64,000 nucleotides of DNA from Spartobacteria bacterium (GTDB lineage Bacteria; Verrucomicrobiota; Verrucomicrobiia; Chthoniobacterales; UBA10450): positions 62,001 to 126,000 of the forward strand of contig PLCN01000025.1 of NCBI GenBank assembly GCA_003134785.1, read 5' to 3'. The translations under genes and the position numbers were made by a program. Numbering within the stretch: the first letter of the stretch is position 1; every line of letters begins with the position of its first letter. The notes beneath the pieces were generated by a model, which ran no database searches, had not been told where the DNA came from, and saw nothing but the letters and a program-made list of their open reading frames with translations. Below, piece after piece: positions 26,891 to 35,959 of this stretch.

Positions 26891-29442
26891 GCTTCGGCGC
26901 TACAGGCGCCAATTATTCGGCCGAGCGCGCGGATGAGCTCTACGAGCAGCATCAGCAACTGATCTATCGGCAGACGGACCGATTGTTCGCCCGGCTGATG
27001 TTCTTCCAGTGGCTCGCTGGGATTCTCATCGCGCTCTTTGTTTCGCCCCACACCTGGTTTGGCCCATCGAGCGCAGTCCACCCGCATGTTTGGGCCGCCA
27101 TTTTCCTCGGCGGCGCCATAAGTATTTTTCCAATTTGGATGACGCGCGTCTGGCCCGGGGCGGCTGCTACTCGTTATGTCATCGCGGTGGCGCAGATGCT
27201 CATGTCAGGTTTGCTGATTGAGCTGACCGGTGGGCGCATCGAAACACACTTTCACATTTTCGGCTCGCTGGTTATCCTTTCTTTCTACCGTGATTGGCGC
27301 GTGCTCATCCCGGCCACGGTAGTCGTGGCGCTCGACCATTTTCTTCGAGGCATCTACTGGCCCTACTCGGTCTACGGCGTGCTCTCAGCGAGTCCTTTGC
27401 GATCGATCGAGCATGCAGGCTGGGTGGTGTTCGAAGACATCTTCCTCGTCATCTCCTGCCTGCGCAGCATTCGTGAAATGCGTTCGATCGCGGAACGGAC
27501 CGCCGCGCTCGAAGCCAGTGAGCAGGGATTTCGCCAGATCTTCGAGGATGCTCCGATCGGCATGGGCGTGGTAAGTCTGGATGAAAGCTTTACTCAAGTA
27601 AATACGACCCTTTGTCAGATGGTAGGTTATTCCGAGGCCGAGCTGACCCAGCTGACCACGATGGATATTACCTTCGACGAAGATATCCCGCAGGGACGGC
27701 AGAACGCGGAGGAGTTACTGACCGGAGGTCAGCGTTCTTCCGTCGAGAGACGTTACGTCCACAAGAACGGTGAGGTGCTTTGGATCACACGCACCGCTTG
27801 CCTAATGCGAGATGTGGACGGCCAGCCCCGTGCTTTTCTGATCATGGTCGAGGACATCTCCGAGCGGAAACGCGCGGAACGAGAGCTATGCGAAAGTAAG
27901 CGCGAGCTGGAAGCCGTTCATCACGCTAATCAACTCATCATGGATAACTCCCAGGACGTGATTTGCACCATGGATGAACGAGGCCGCTATCTCACTGTCA
28001 GCGCGGCCTGCGAGCAGTTATGGGGTTATACGCCGGATGAACTGGTCGGACGCAATTACCTCGATCTCGTTTGCCCCGAAGACAGGCAAATGACTAACAC
28101 CGTGGCGGAGATAATCCTCCTGGACGGGAAGATCACCGATTTCGTCAATCGTTACACGCGCAAGGACGGAACCTTCGTCGATATGCTTTGGTCCGCCTCC
28201 TGGTCGGAGACCGACAAGATCCTCTTCTGCGTCGCGCACGATATTACCGAGCGCGCCCGGATCGAGAAGGCGCTTCGTGAGGCCAAGGCGGAAGCTGACC
28301 GCGCCAACCAGGCCAAGAGCGAATTTCTCTCGCGCATGAGTCATGAACTGCGCACTCCGCTCAATGCTATTCTCGGCTTCAGCCAGTTGATCGAACGACA
28401 TGATCCCACGGACGCGCAACGCACGCGCGTTCATCACATCCTTAGTGCCGGGCGTCACCTGCTCAATCTCATCAACGAAGTGCTGGACATCAGCCGGATC
28501 GAAGCGGGTAACTTGCAGTTATCCCTGGAGCCCGTCTGCGTCGCGGATGCGGTAGAGGAAGCGCTAATTCTTATCAGGCCGCTGGCGGAAGAGCGGAGTA
28601 TTGATCTATCCACTTCGGCGCCGCTGGATCAAAGCGTTTATGTCATGGCCGATCGGCAGCGCCTTAAACAAGTGTTGCTTAACCTGCTAACCAATGCGGT
28701 TAAGTATACACTTCCCGAGGGGAAGGTGACACTCTCCGCCGACTCGGCTGGAGCTGGTATAATGCGTGTCGTTGTTACGGACACCGGGGCAGGGATCTCC
28801 GCGAACAAGCTCGCCCGGTTGTTTACTCCTTTCGATCGCCTGGGCGCCGAGCAAACAGCGGTGGAAGGCACGGGCCTGGGATTGGCGCTTTGCCAGCGTC
28901 TTATGCACGCGATGAACGGCTCCATCGGCGTTAACACTACTATCGGCCGTGGCAGCACCTTTTGGGTCGAGCTGGCCTGCGCCCAATCGCCGCTCGCTTA
29001 CCTGCCGCCGGTTAAACGCAACGGGTCTGACTCCAAGTCGAATACCGTCCAGCGCACCATCCTTTACGTCGAGGACAATCTCTCCAACCTTACCCTCATC
29101 GAACAAATGCTGGCCGACCAGCCTGAGATCAAGCTTATTACTGCCATGCAAGGTCAGTTAGGTCTGGAGCTGGCAAAGCAGCACTCACCCGATCTTATCT
29201 TGCTCGACCTTCATTTGCCCGACTTACCTGGCTGGGAAGTTCTTTCCCGCCTCCAGCGCAATGAGGCTACGCGCGCGATACCCGTGGTGGTGATCAGCGC
29301 TGATGCTACCTCGCGCCAGATCAAACGTCTCAAAGCAGCCGGCGCCCGGTCTTATCTGACCAAACCGCTCGATATGCAGGATTTCTTTCGAGTTATCGAG
29401 GAAACATCTTCTCCCCGCCTTACCGAAGAGTGTGCAGCCTAA
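26878..29442 (+). CDS. Hybrid sensor histidine kinase (membrane sensor, PAS-PAS-HisKA-HATPase-REC)
   Basis: Membrane-bound sensor kinase. About five hydrophobic segments (40-195) form a sensor with conserved acidic and His residues (GGRIETHFHIFGS, VVALDHFLRGIYWP). Two PAS domains follow (about 213-332 and 342-460), HisKA with phospho-accepting His489 in SRMSHELRTPLN, HATPase to about 705 (LLNLLTNAVKY, GTGLGLALCQRLM), and a receiver domain (726-845) with Asp777 and Lys829. Start MFEMSFG; a second ATG at 26887 overlaps the redB-like stop as ATGA and is equally plausible. A response regulator follows 22 bp downstream. Confidence 0.92.
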   Translation: MFEMSFGATGANYSAERADELYEQHQQLIYRQTDRLFARLMFFQWLAGILIALFVSPHTWFGPSSAVHPHVWAAIFLGGAISIFPIWMTRVWPGAAATRYVIAVAQMLMSGLLIELTGGRIETHFHIFGSLVILSFYRDWRVLIPATVVVALDHFLRGIYWPYSVYGVLSASPLRSIEHAGWVVFEDIFLVISCLRSIREMRSIAERTAALEASEQGFRQIFEDAPIGMGVVSLDESFTQVNTTLCQMVGYSEAELTQLTTMDITFDEDIPQGRQNAEELLTGGQRSSVERRYVHKNGEVLWITRTACLMRDVDGQPRAFLIMVEDISERKRAERELCESKRELEAVHHANQLIMDNSQDVICTMDERGRYLTVSAACEQLWGYTPDELVGRNYLDLVCPEDRQMTNTVAEIILLDGKITDFVNRYTRKDGTFVDMLWSASWSETDKILFCVAHDITERARIEKALREAKAEADRANQAKSEFLSRMSHELRTPLNAILGFSQLIERHDPTDAQRTRVHHILSAGRHLLNLINEVLDISRIEAGNLQLSLEPVCVADAVEEALILIRPLAEERSIDLSTSAPLDQSVYVMADRQRLKQVLLNLLTNAVKYTLPEGKVTLSADSAGAGIMRVVVTDTGAGISANKLARLFTPFDRLGAEQTAVEGTGLGLALCQRLMHAMNGSIGVNTTIGRGSTFWVELACAQSPLAYLPPVKRNGSDSKSNTVQRTILYVEDNLSNLTLIEQMLADQPEIKLITAMQGQLGLELAKQHSPDLILLDLHLPDLPGWEVLSRLQRNEATRAIPVVVISADATSRQIKRLKAAGARSYLTKPLDMQDFFRVIEETSSPRLTEECAA

Positions 29443-29464
29443 CTAATCAAATACCTTTACGAAT

Positions 29465-30004
29465 ATGACCACCCCCGAAACCGGCAAGCCAAACACCTGG
29501 ACAGGCGACGTCCGAACCTTTCCCAAGATGAAGATTCTGATCATCGACGACGAGCCGCTTAATGTGGCGCTCCTCGAGGACATGCTCACAGGGGCCGGCT
29601 ACAAACACTTGAAATCCGTCTCCGATTCCCGCCTGGCTCTCGATACCTGCGAATCTTTCGGACCGGACCTCATTCTGCTCGATCTGATGATGCCTCATGT
29701 CGATGGGTTTGCCATCCTTCATGCCCTCCGCTCCGCCGGCAACGAAGTTTTCCTGCCGGTCATCGTGCTGACGGCCGACGCAAATGAGCAAACCAAGCGC
29801 AACGCTCTCGGCGCGGGCGCGACGGATTTCCTCCTCAAGCCTCTCGATCAGCTCGAGGTTCTTCTTCGCATCGCCAATCTCCTCGAGATGCGCCGCCTCC
29901 ACATCCAGCTCGATACGCAACGCGCCGCCTTGGAAGACGCCCTCCGGGAAAAAAGCCTCGAACTCCGCGAAGCCACTTCGCATCTCCAAAGCGCTCTAAG
30001 TTAG
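29465..30004 (+). CDS. Response regulator, receiver domain plus coiled coil
   Basis: CheY-like receiver: acidic pair Asp28-Asp29 in LIIDDEPLN, phospho-acceptor Asp73 in LLDLMMPHVDGF, and Lys125 in FLLKPLD. After the receiver, residues 135-179 form a predicted coiled coil (RRLHIQLDTQRAALEDALRE). This resembles the N-terminal half of RpfG-type regulators but without the HD-GYP output domain, so it may be truncated or act by protein contact. Probably receives phosphate from the adjacent hybrid kinase. Confidence 0.88.
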   Translation: MTTPETGKPNTWTGDVRTFPKMKILIIDDEPLNVALLEDMLTGAGYKHLKSVSDSRLALDTCESFGPDLILLDLMMPHVDGFAILHALRSAGNEVFLPVIVLTADANEQTKRNALGAGATDFLLKPLDQLEVLLRIANLLEMRRLHIQLDTQRAALEDALREKSLELREATSHLQSALS

Positions 30005-30108
30005 CTCCCCCTCCCAAGGAACGGCGGTTTACAAACAGCGTCGTTTTCTACCAATCGCCACTCCTTGGCGATTGCATTTCGCCCGCGTCCAGCGAATCAT
30101 CAGCAAAG

Positions 30109-31692
30109 ATGGAGATGGCAAACGAACGCCCTTACGACGTAGTGATCATCGGCGGCGCTTTATCCGGCGCGGCTACCGCCACGCTCCTGCTCCGGCAAAA
30201 CCCCGGCATCCGCCTTTTGATCGTGGAGAAATCGGCCCAGCTCTCCCGCCGCGTGGGTGAGGCGACCGTCGAAGTGAGCGCCTACTTCATGGGGCGCATT
30301 CTGGGATTGACCCAATATCTGAACGAGTGCCAGCTAGTAAAGCAAGGCCTCCGTTTCTACTTCACCAACGACCAGGTCAAAAACCTCGAGGAAGCGAGTG
30401 AACTCGGCGGACGTTACCAGGTCCGGCTGCCTTCCTATCAACTCGATCGCGCCACCTTTGACGAAGAGGTGCTCCGCCGTGCGTGCGCGGCCGGGGCTGA
30501 GCTGCTGCGCCCCGCCAGCGTCATGGACGTGCAGCTTTCCGGCGGTGGCGAACAAACCATCACGCTCAAGAATGGCGAGGGCCCCATCACCATTCGCACC
30601 CGCTGGATCGTTGATGCCTCCGGTGTCGGTGCAATTCTGGCCCGGAAAAACGGCTGGTGGAGATCGAACACCGCGCACCCGACCGCCGCTGCCTGGTCGC
30701 GGTGGAAAGGCGTGAAAGACTGGGATAGCTGCGAGCTGGCCGAAAAATTTCCGAAATGGGCGGCCGCCGTCTATGGCATTCGCGGCACGGCGACCAACCA
30801 CGTCATCGGCGATGGATGGTGGAGTTGGTGGATTCCGCTCAAAGGCGGCGACATGAGTGTCGGAGTAGTCTTCGATCAGCGACTCGTCGAATGGCCGCAG
30901 GATGGCCGCGGAGTCGGCGACCGCTTGAAAACATTTCTCATGGAACATCCCGTCGGCCGCGAGATGCTGGCCGATGCCGTCTTCGACGAGAACGATGTCC
31001 ATTGGCGCCGGAACCTTGCTTACTACAGCACCACGTTTGCCGGCGACGGTTTCGTTCTGGTCGGCGACGCCGCTGCCTTCATGGATCCATTCTACAGCCC
31101 GGGCATGGATTGGATTTCCTTCACCGCCACGCGCGCCGCCGAGTTGATCTCGGCGCAACGGCGCGGCGAACCGATGCCCGAGCGGATCGAGAGCCACAAT
31201 CGCGATTTCGTCCGGAGCCATCGCTGCTGGTTTGAAGCCGTCTATCAGGACAAGTACGAATATATGGGCGAGTTCGACCTGATGAGTCTCGCTTTCACCC
31301 TAGACCTTGGCTTCTACTACCTCGGCATCGCCTCCCAGCCCTTCAAGATGGGACTAAAAGCGTTGCTCGTGCCTCCCTTTTCCGACTCCGACTCCCGTCC
31401 CTTCTTCCACCTGATCCGCTGTTACAACCGCCGCTTCGTCCGGATCGCTCGCCGCCGCCGCCGCCTGAACCTGCTCGGCAAGAAGAACGGCGGTCATCGC
31501 TACCTTATCCCCGGTTTCACCCTCAAGCCGACCGACGTAGGACTCCTGGTAAAAGCAATGCTAGGCTGGGGCTGGCTGGAATTAAAAGAAGGCTGGCATA
31601 CCTGGTTTGCTCCGCGCGCAAGTGAATCCCCTGACGTTGCAGGATCTATCCCTTCCGCCTCCGAAATAGGCCAAAAGGCTGGTGTTAGGTAA
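30109..31692 (+). CDS. Flavin-dependent halogenase-like monooxygenase
   Basis: Flavoprotein with an N-terminal nucleotide-binding motif (DVVIIGGALSGAATATLLL, 10-28), VGEATVEVSAYFMGRILGL after it, and the flavin-halogenase signature WxWxIP as WSWWIP (238-243). FVLVGDAAAFMDPFYSPGMDW is the usual second FAD motif. The C-terminus is long and basic (FVRIARRRRRLNLLGKK) with hydrophobic stretches, so it may sit on the membrane. No carrier protein, NRPS or PKS gene is adjacent. Halogenase activity is inferred from the motif; a geranylgeranyl-reductase-like oxidoreductase is the alternative. Confidence 0.7.
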   Translation: MEMANERPYDVVIIGGALSGAATATLLLRQNPGIRLLIVEKSAQLSRRVGEATVEVSAYFMGRILGLTQYLNECQLVKQGLRFYFTNDQVKNLEEASELGGRYQVRLPSYQLDRATFDEEVLRRACAAGAELLRPASVMDVQLSGGGEQTITLKNGEGPITIRTRWIVDASGVGAILARKNGWWRSNTAHPTAAAWSRWKGVKDWDSCELAEKFPKWAAAVYGIRGTATNHVIGDGWWSWWIPLKGGDMSVGVVFDQRLVEWPQDGRGVGDRLKTFLMEHPVGREMLADAVFDENDVHWRRNLAYYSTTFAGDGFVLVGDAAAFMDPFYSPGMDWISFTATRAAELISAQRRGEPMPERIESHNRDFVRSHRCWFEAVYQDKYEYMGEFDLMSLAFTLDLGFYYLGIASQPFKMGLKALLVPPFSDSDSRPFFHLIRCYNRRFVRIARRRRRLNLLGKKNGGHRYLIPGFTLKPTDVGLLVKAMLGWGWLELKEGWHTWFAPRASESPDVAGSIPSASEIGQKAGVR

Positions 31693-31853
31693 CAAATCCG
31701 TCAAGGTGTTCGTATATTCTTGGTAGATCACCACGCTCACTTCAAAGTCAGCCGCGTGAGAGACACATGGTATGGGAATGAGAATGGACTCTTCCTTTGG
31801 GGTGACAGCTCAGAGGTGAAAGGTGCAATCGACGTTGGCGTTCTTGCAAGTCT
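31693..31853. other. Left part of the 515-bp gap, no feature seen
   Basis: Only a short open frame with repeat-derived sequence is present; I see no ribosome binding site or conserved pattern. The remainder of the gap holds an R4 element (31854-32020) and an unassigned stretch up to the cyclase gene. Confidence 0.4.
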
Positions 31854-32020
31854 GGGTAGCGCACGCGTCTCGCGTGTTGAGGAAGGCGTCTCGCCATCCT
31901 GAACTTTTTGCGGACTTCTCATTTCGTCAGAAAAGATTGTTTCGGTGAGACGCCGCCGTAACGCAGCGCGCCAGCGCGAGGCCGGGCTTTCCAACCAACA
32001 CACGAGACGCGTGCGCTGCC
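31854..32020. repeat. R4 palindromic repeat
   Basis: Outer arms GGGTAGCGCACGCGTCTCGC and CACGAGACGCGTGCGCTGCC are inverted; inner GGCGTCTCGCC and GGTGAGACGCC form a second inverted pair around AGATTGTTTCGG. The same architecture is seen at 44587-44730. Confidence 0.8.
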
Positions 32021-32207
32021 CTGACCCACTTGCGCACCGAGAAGGTGATTCGCGAGCGTCTTGTGGAGACGGCCTGTCCTCAGGCCGTTCTTCTCAGCGC
32101 AGACCCGCGTCCGGGAAATGACTGGACGCTGCCTGTTCCCATTGCTTAGCTGCTGTCGAGTTTGGCTAGAAGCGATAATGTAATCCGGCCATCGTCATTA
32201 ACCTTCA

Positions 32208-34832
32208 ATGAGTTTCCAAAACGTAGCTGATATCGAAGACGCCCTTAGGTCGGGCGGAGTCACTCTGCGCGAACTTTACTCCATTTGGGACCAGCGTCAG
32301 CCCGTGGCCGGCGTCGCGAAGGGCAAAGGCGGTGAGGCGCCACGCGGCTCCGCCCTTCACATCGCCTGGATGCAGGGCAACCTTTCGCTGGCCCGCCTTT
32401 TCACCGAGCGCGCCTTGAAAAAAGAGGAGTTCCTGCTTGTCTGCGACGCTTCGCGCGAGGCGCTTCGACTCGAGGCGAACGCGAATGAAGATGAGCGGAC
32501 GGAGCTGGTCCGTGTGCGAATGAATTACGCCAGGGCTCTCATGTGCCTCGGGTTTACCCGCGATGCCCATGACGAGCTGGAACCATGCGCGCGCGATGCC
32601 TTTCAGCCAAAACTGGGCCGCACTTTGAAGGCTGATATCCTCCTTCAGCTTGGCCACATTGCGCGCGAGGAATCCCATCAGGCCACCGCGCGCGCGACAC
32701 GGCTCCAAAAGGCGGAGGAGGCCCTGGAATTTTATCAGCGCGCGCTGCAGTTGGATTCGGAACGGCTGGATACTCTGGTTTCCACGGCGGTTGCGTCCTT
32801 CTTCATCGGCGCGGAAGACTCGCCCATGCGCGCCCAAGCTGAGGACAAGGCACGCCAAATCCTTGCCTTAATCAAGACGCTTGAGGACACCGAAGGCCCG
32901 CGCATGCGAAGCACCCGGGCAAGGGCCACGGCCTATGCCATCCTGGGCGACACGGAAGCAGCAGCCGGGAGTTACAGTCAGCTCAAAGACTTGGATGGCG
33001 TTACCACGACTGACCTGACTGACGCCCGCTACTACGCGCAATTCCTGGCCGAGGCGCTGGGCAAACCACGCGATTTTTTCAAGGGAGCCTTTCCGCCACT
33101 CCAGCTCATTATTTTTTCCGGCCATTTGCCTGACACGCCCAATACTCCCAACGCGCCGAAGCGTTTTCCGGCCGAGTCGATCGAGCCAGTGCGCGCGCTA
33201 CTCAAAGACAAGTTGGAACAACTGGATGCTCGAGTGGGGCTCGTGAGTGCCTCGGCAGGCGCTGACTTGCTTTTCATCGAAGCGTTGCGTGAGCGAAAAG
33301 GGGAAGTCCACATCATTCTGCCCTGGTCTCAGAATGAATTTCGCCGGACCAGCGTGGAACCTTTCGACCGAGCCGGCCAAACTCCCTTGTGGCAACCTTT
33401 GTTCGACCGGGCCATGGAAGAAGCCGCGACGGTGCGCGCCATAGGACAAGTTTACGAGCCTGGCAGCTCGGTGGGCTGGGAATATTTAATGGAAGTAACG
33501 GCCGGTATCGCCCTCAACACTGCCCGTGCTTCCCGGCTCGATGTGCAGCCGATGGTCCTTTGGGATGGCGAGCCCGGCCGGGGCGCTGGTGGCACTGAGT
33601 CCTTCCTCTCCTTTTGGCGCGACCAGCTTCAACAGCCATCGATCGTCCTCGACTTGCCGCTGGCAAACGGTGCCGGGACCAGAACTACAACCCACCGGCG
33701 CGACGATAGGTCCGAGCGCGCGATCATGCATCAGGAAGTCAAGACCATGCTCTTCGCCGACATCGTTGGTTACAGCAAACTAACCGAGCATGTCATCCCC
33801 GAATTCGTGGAAACATTTTTGACTCGGGTATCTCAGTTGGCGTCGGATAGTAAGTATGCTCCGCTCCATATCAATACTTGGGGCGACGCTATCTATGCCG
33901 TCTTCGATTTCGCGCAGGACGCCGGCTCCTTCGCGTTGGAACTAACGAACATGATCAAAGAAGGAGAGGGCGACTGGCTAAGGAAGGGATTATACTGGGA
34001 AGAACAAGTTGCCGGCCAAGGCGAACCGGTGAAGCATCCTCTAAGTATTCGCACGGCGTTGCACACGGGGCCGGTCTTCATGCATTACAACCCGGTCGTG
34101 CGGCAGCTAGGGTTCACCGGCTCGCACGTAAGCCGCGCGGCGAGGATCGAACCCGTGACTAAGGCGGGAGAAGTATTCACCAGTGAAGAGTTTGCCGCGT
34201 TGGCAGAGCTGGCCTCTGAAATCGATCGCCGCAATGCCGGGGGCGATAGTGCTGCCGGCAGCGCCCGGTTTGTTTGCGACTATGCCGGCAGCATGAATCT
34301 CGCCAAAGGTTATCCTGGGCGCTTTCGCATTTATCGAGTGTTACCGAAGCGTGTGTTCGCCATTGAAGAGCTGGCGGAAGCGGCGCACGAACTGTATCTA
34401 GTGGAAGCTCGCGCCCGAGGTGAGACGCCGCAGACCAATAGCTCGATCCGTCCTTGGGCGGAACTACCCGAGGACCTTAAAGATGCGAACCGCGCGCAAG
34501 TAGCGGATATACCTAACAAACTCCGCCAACTTGGCTACGACCTTGCGCCTGGTCACGGTCTTCCCGCCTCGGCCATAGAGAAAACCGACGCTCAAATCGA
34601 AGAGGCGGCGATTCGCGAGCACGATCGCTGGATGAAGGACCGTATCCGGCACGGCTGGAACTACGCACCCGTGCGCGATAACCTGCGCAAGCTAAACCCG
34701 TTGCTGGTGCCTTGGGATGAACTTTCCGAAGTGGAGAAACAAAAGGACCGCGACACTATTCAGAATATTCCCCGCCTGATCGAAAAGGCCGGCTTCCGTG
34801 TCAGGAAGATTGCAGACCCAGCCGATAGCTGA
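32208..34832 (+). CDS. TPR / SLOG-like Rossmann / class III nucleotide cyclase / RyR multidomain protein
   Basis: Soluble 874-residue signalling protein. Residues 50-290 are helical repeats of TPR type (DUF4071-like). Residues 297-485 look like a Rossmann/SLOG-type ligand-binding domain (LQLIIFSGHLPD, VSASAGADLLFIEAL, HIILPWSQNEF, VLWDG, GAGGT). Residues 508-710 are a class III cyclase: metal Asp518 in FADIVGYSKL, Asp560 in TWGDAIYAVF, Arg646 in VSRAARIE; the usual transition-state Asn is Ser642. Residues 749-866 are RyR-type (PWAELPEDLKDANRAQ, then REHDRWMKDRIRHGWNYAPVRD and LSEVEKQKDRD). SLOG and RyR domains are known from nucleotide-centred conflict signalling. No effector gene is adjacent. 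Confidence 0.85.
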   Translation: MSFQNVADIEDALRSGGVTLRELYSIWDQRQPVAGVAKGKGGEAPRGSALHIAWMQGNLSLARLFTERALKKEEFLLVCDASREALRLEANANEDERTELVRVRMNYARALMCLGFTRDAHDELEPCARDAFQPKLGRTLKADILLQLGHIAREESHQATARATRLQKAEEALEFYQRALQLDSERLDTLVSTAVASFFIGAEDSPMRAQAEDKARQILALIKTLEDTEGPRMRSTRARATAYAILGDTEAAAGSYSQLKDLDGVTTTDLTDARYYAQFLAEALGKPRDFFKGAFPPLQLIIFSGHLPDTPNTPNAPKRFPAESIEPVRALLKDKLEQLDARVGLVSASAGADLLFIEALRERKGEVHIILPWSQNEFRRTSVEPFDRAGQTPLWQPLFDRAMEEAATVRAIGQVYEPGSSVGWEYLMEVTAGIALNTARASRLDVQPMVLWDGEPGRGAGGTESFLSFWRDQLQQPSIVLDLPLANGAGTRTTTHRRDDRSERAIMHQEVKTMLFADIVGYSKLTEHVIPEFVETFLTRVSQLASDSKYAPLHINTWGDAIYAVFDFAQDAGSFALELTNMIKEGEGDWLRKGLYWEEQVAGQGEPVKHPLSIRTALHTGPVFMHYNPVVRQLGFTGSHVSRAARIEPVTKAGEVFTSEEFAALAELASEIDRRNAGGDSAAGSARFVCDYAGSMNLAKGYPGRFRIYRVLPKRVFAIEELAEAAHELYLVEARARGETPQTNSSIRPWAELPEDLKDANRAQVADIPNKLRQLGYDLAPGHGLPASAIEKTDAQIEEAAIREHDRWMKDRIRHGWNYAPVRDNLRKLNPLLVPWDELSEVEKQKDRDTIQNIPRLIEKAGFRVRKIADPADS

Positions 34833-34863
34833 TTTTATCGGCTGACTTCGCGCTGTCGCTGCA

Positions 34864-34958
34864 CTGTAGCCGCTTCGCTATGCGAAGCGTGGGAATACGC
34901 ATCGAGGCAGATAAGGCTTTGCGCCAACCCGGCGCTTCGCATAGCGAAGCGGCTACAC
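34864..34958. repeat. R3 palindromic repeat
   Basis: CTGTAGCCGCTTCGCTATGC and CGCATAGCGAAGCGGCTACA are almost perfect inverted arms around a 50-bp interior, between the convergent cyclase and DoxX-like genes. Confidence 0.88.
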
Positions 34959-34985
34959 TGCAACCGCCCAGAGGTCGCGAATGTC

Positions 34986-35402
34986 TCAGCGCGCCGCGAG
35001 CAAATAGATCGCGCTGAGCGCCAGCAGGAAGTAGGGAACGAGGACCGCCGCACCGGCGTAGTCCTTGGCTATTCGCTGGCCGAAGAAGAGCGCAATGAGG
35101 GAGATCGCGGAAATCACGGCGCCGTAGAAGGCGAGGGTAGTATCATGCCTAATAGCTATCAGGGCGCAGCCGACCGCGCTCAGAGTTCCCGCCAGAAGCT
35201 CAAGGATCGTAATCGAGGTAACCATCGCGACCACACTTCCAGCCAGGAGACTCTTCGCGAAATGTCCTTTCAACCAATCGAGGTTGCCTTGGCGATCCAC
35301 CACCTTGTCGATTCCTGACTGGAGAAAGAGGATGGCGAGAAAGGCCGAGGCAAAGACCTGGAGTAGGTAGTGTGCGCCCTCAGGAGTATGAAGACTTGGC
35401 AT
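34986..35402 (-). CDS. DoxX-like small membrane protein
   Basis: 138 residues, four hydrophobic helices. FASAFLAILFLQSGIDKVVD matches the first helix of DoxX-type proteins, with Asp-Lys after it, and YAGAAVLVPYFLLALSAIYL forms the last helix. No catalytic motif. Lies 28 bp downstream of a small secreted protein gene on the same strand and may share its transcript. Function unknown. Confidence 0.72.
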   Translation of the reverse strand: MPSLHTPEGAHYLLQVFASAFLAILFLQSGIDKVVDRQGNLDWLKGHFAKSLLAGSVVAMVTSITILELLAGTLSAVGCALIAIRHDTTLAFYGAVISAISLIALFFGQRIAKDYAGAAVLVPYFLLALSAIYLLAAR

Positions 35403-35430
35403 CCGCTCGGATAGCCGGCGCCTGGCCGGA

Positions 35431-35883
35431 TTAGTCCTTCATGCCTAACAGGCTCTTGATCTCTCTCAGAGCTTTTTTGCGCGCCTTATCATAGCTCTGA
35501 GCGTCTGAGTCATCCCCGCTCTTGACGAACGCCTTCAAAGCGCGCGCTTCGTCCAGGACGAGGTCCAGAACTTCGACCGTATTGCGAACAAACTGCGTGT
35601 CGTTCTTGGTCAGCACATCAGCATCGAGGAGCTTGCCCATTTGATCTTTCATTCCCTGGGTGATGTTGATGTAGGTAGCGACGAAATTGGTTGCTTCGCC
35701 GGATTTATACGTCTTGGCCACGAAGGCGTCGGCCAGCGTCCCGACCGCCATGTGCGTGAGAAGGACGGATTGGCCGGTTGTATACCCAAGCGTGTTCAAG
35801 ATTGCGGTGTCCTCGGCGGCATACGCAGAAGCGCTCGCGAACATCAGCGCGGTGACCGCGGTGAGAAGAAGTTTTGGATTCAT
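35431..35883 (-). CDS. Small secreted protein of unknown function
   Basis: Signal peptide MNPKLLLTAVTALMFASASA followed by a mature start YAAEDTAIL. The rest is helical and charged (KTYKSGEATNFVATYINITQ, VLDLVLDEARALKAFVKSGD) and contains no Cys. I recognise no family. Probably periplasmic; it precedes the DoxX-like gene and is divergent from nothing nearer than recD, which reads the same way upstream. Confidence 0.6.
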   Translation of the reverse strand: MNPKLLLTAVTALMFASASAYAAEDTAILNTLGYTTGQSVLLTHMAVGTLADAFVAKTYKSGEATNFVATYINITQGMKDQMGKLLDADVLTKNDTQFVRNTVEVLDLVLDEARALKAFVKSGDDSDAQSYDKARKKALREIKSLLGMKD

Positions 35884-35959
35884 AATGCGCAGTTATGAGG
35901 ACGCCGCGCTCGGCTGTCAAGCGTTTGAAAATCCCATCGCGGCGGCCCTCGGCCGGCGC

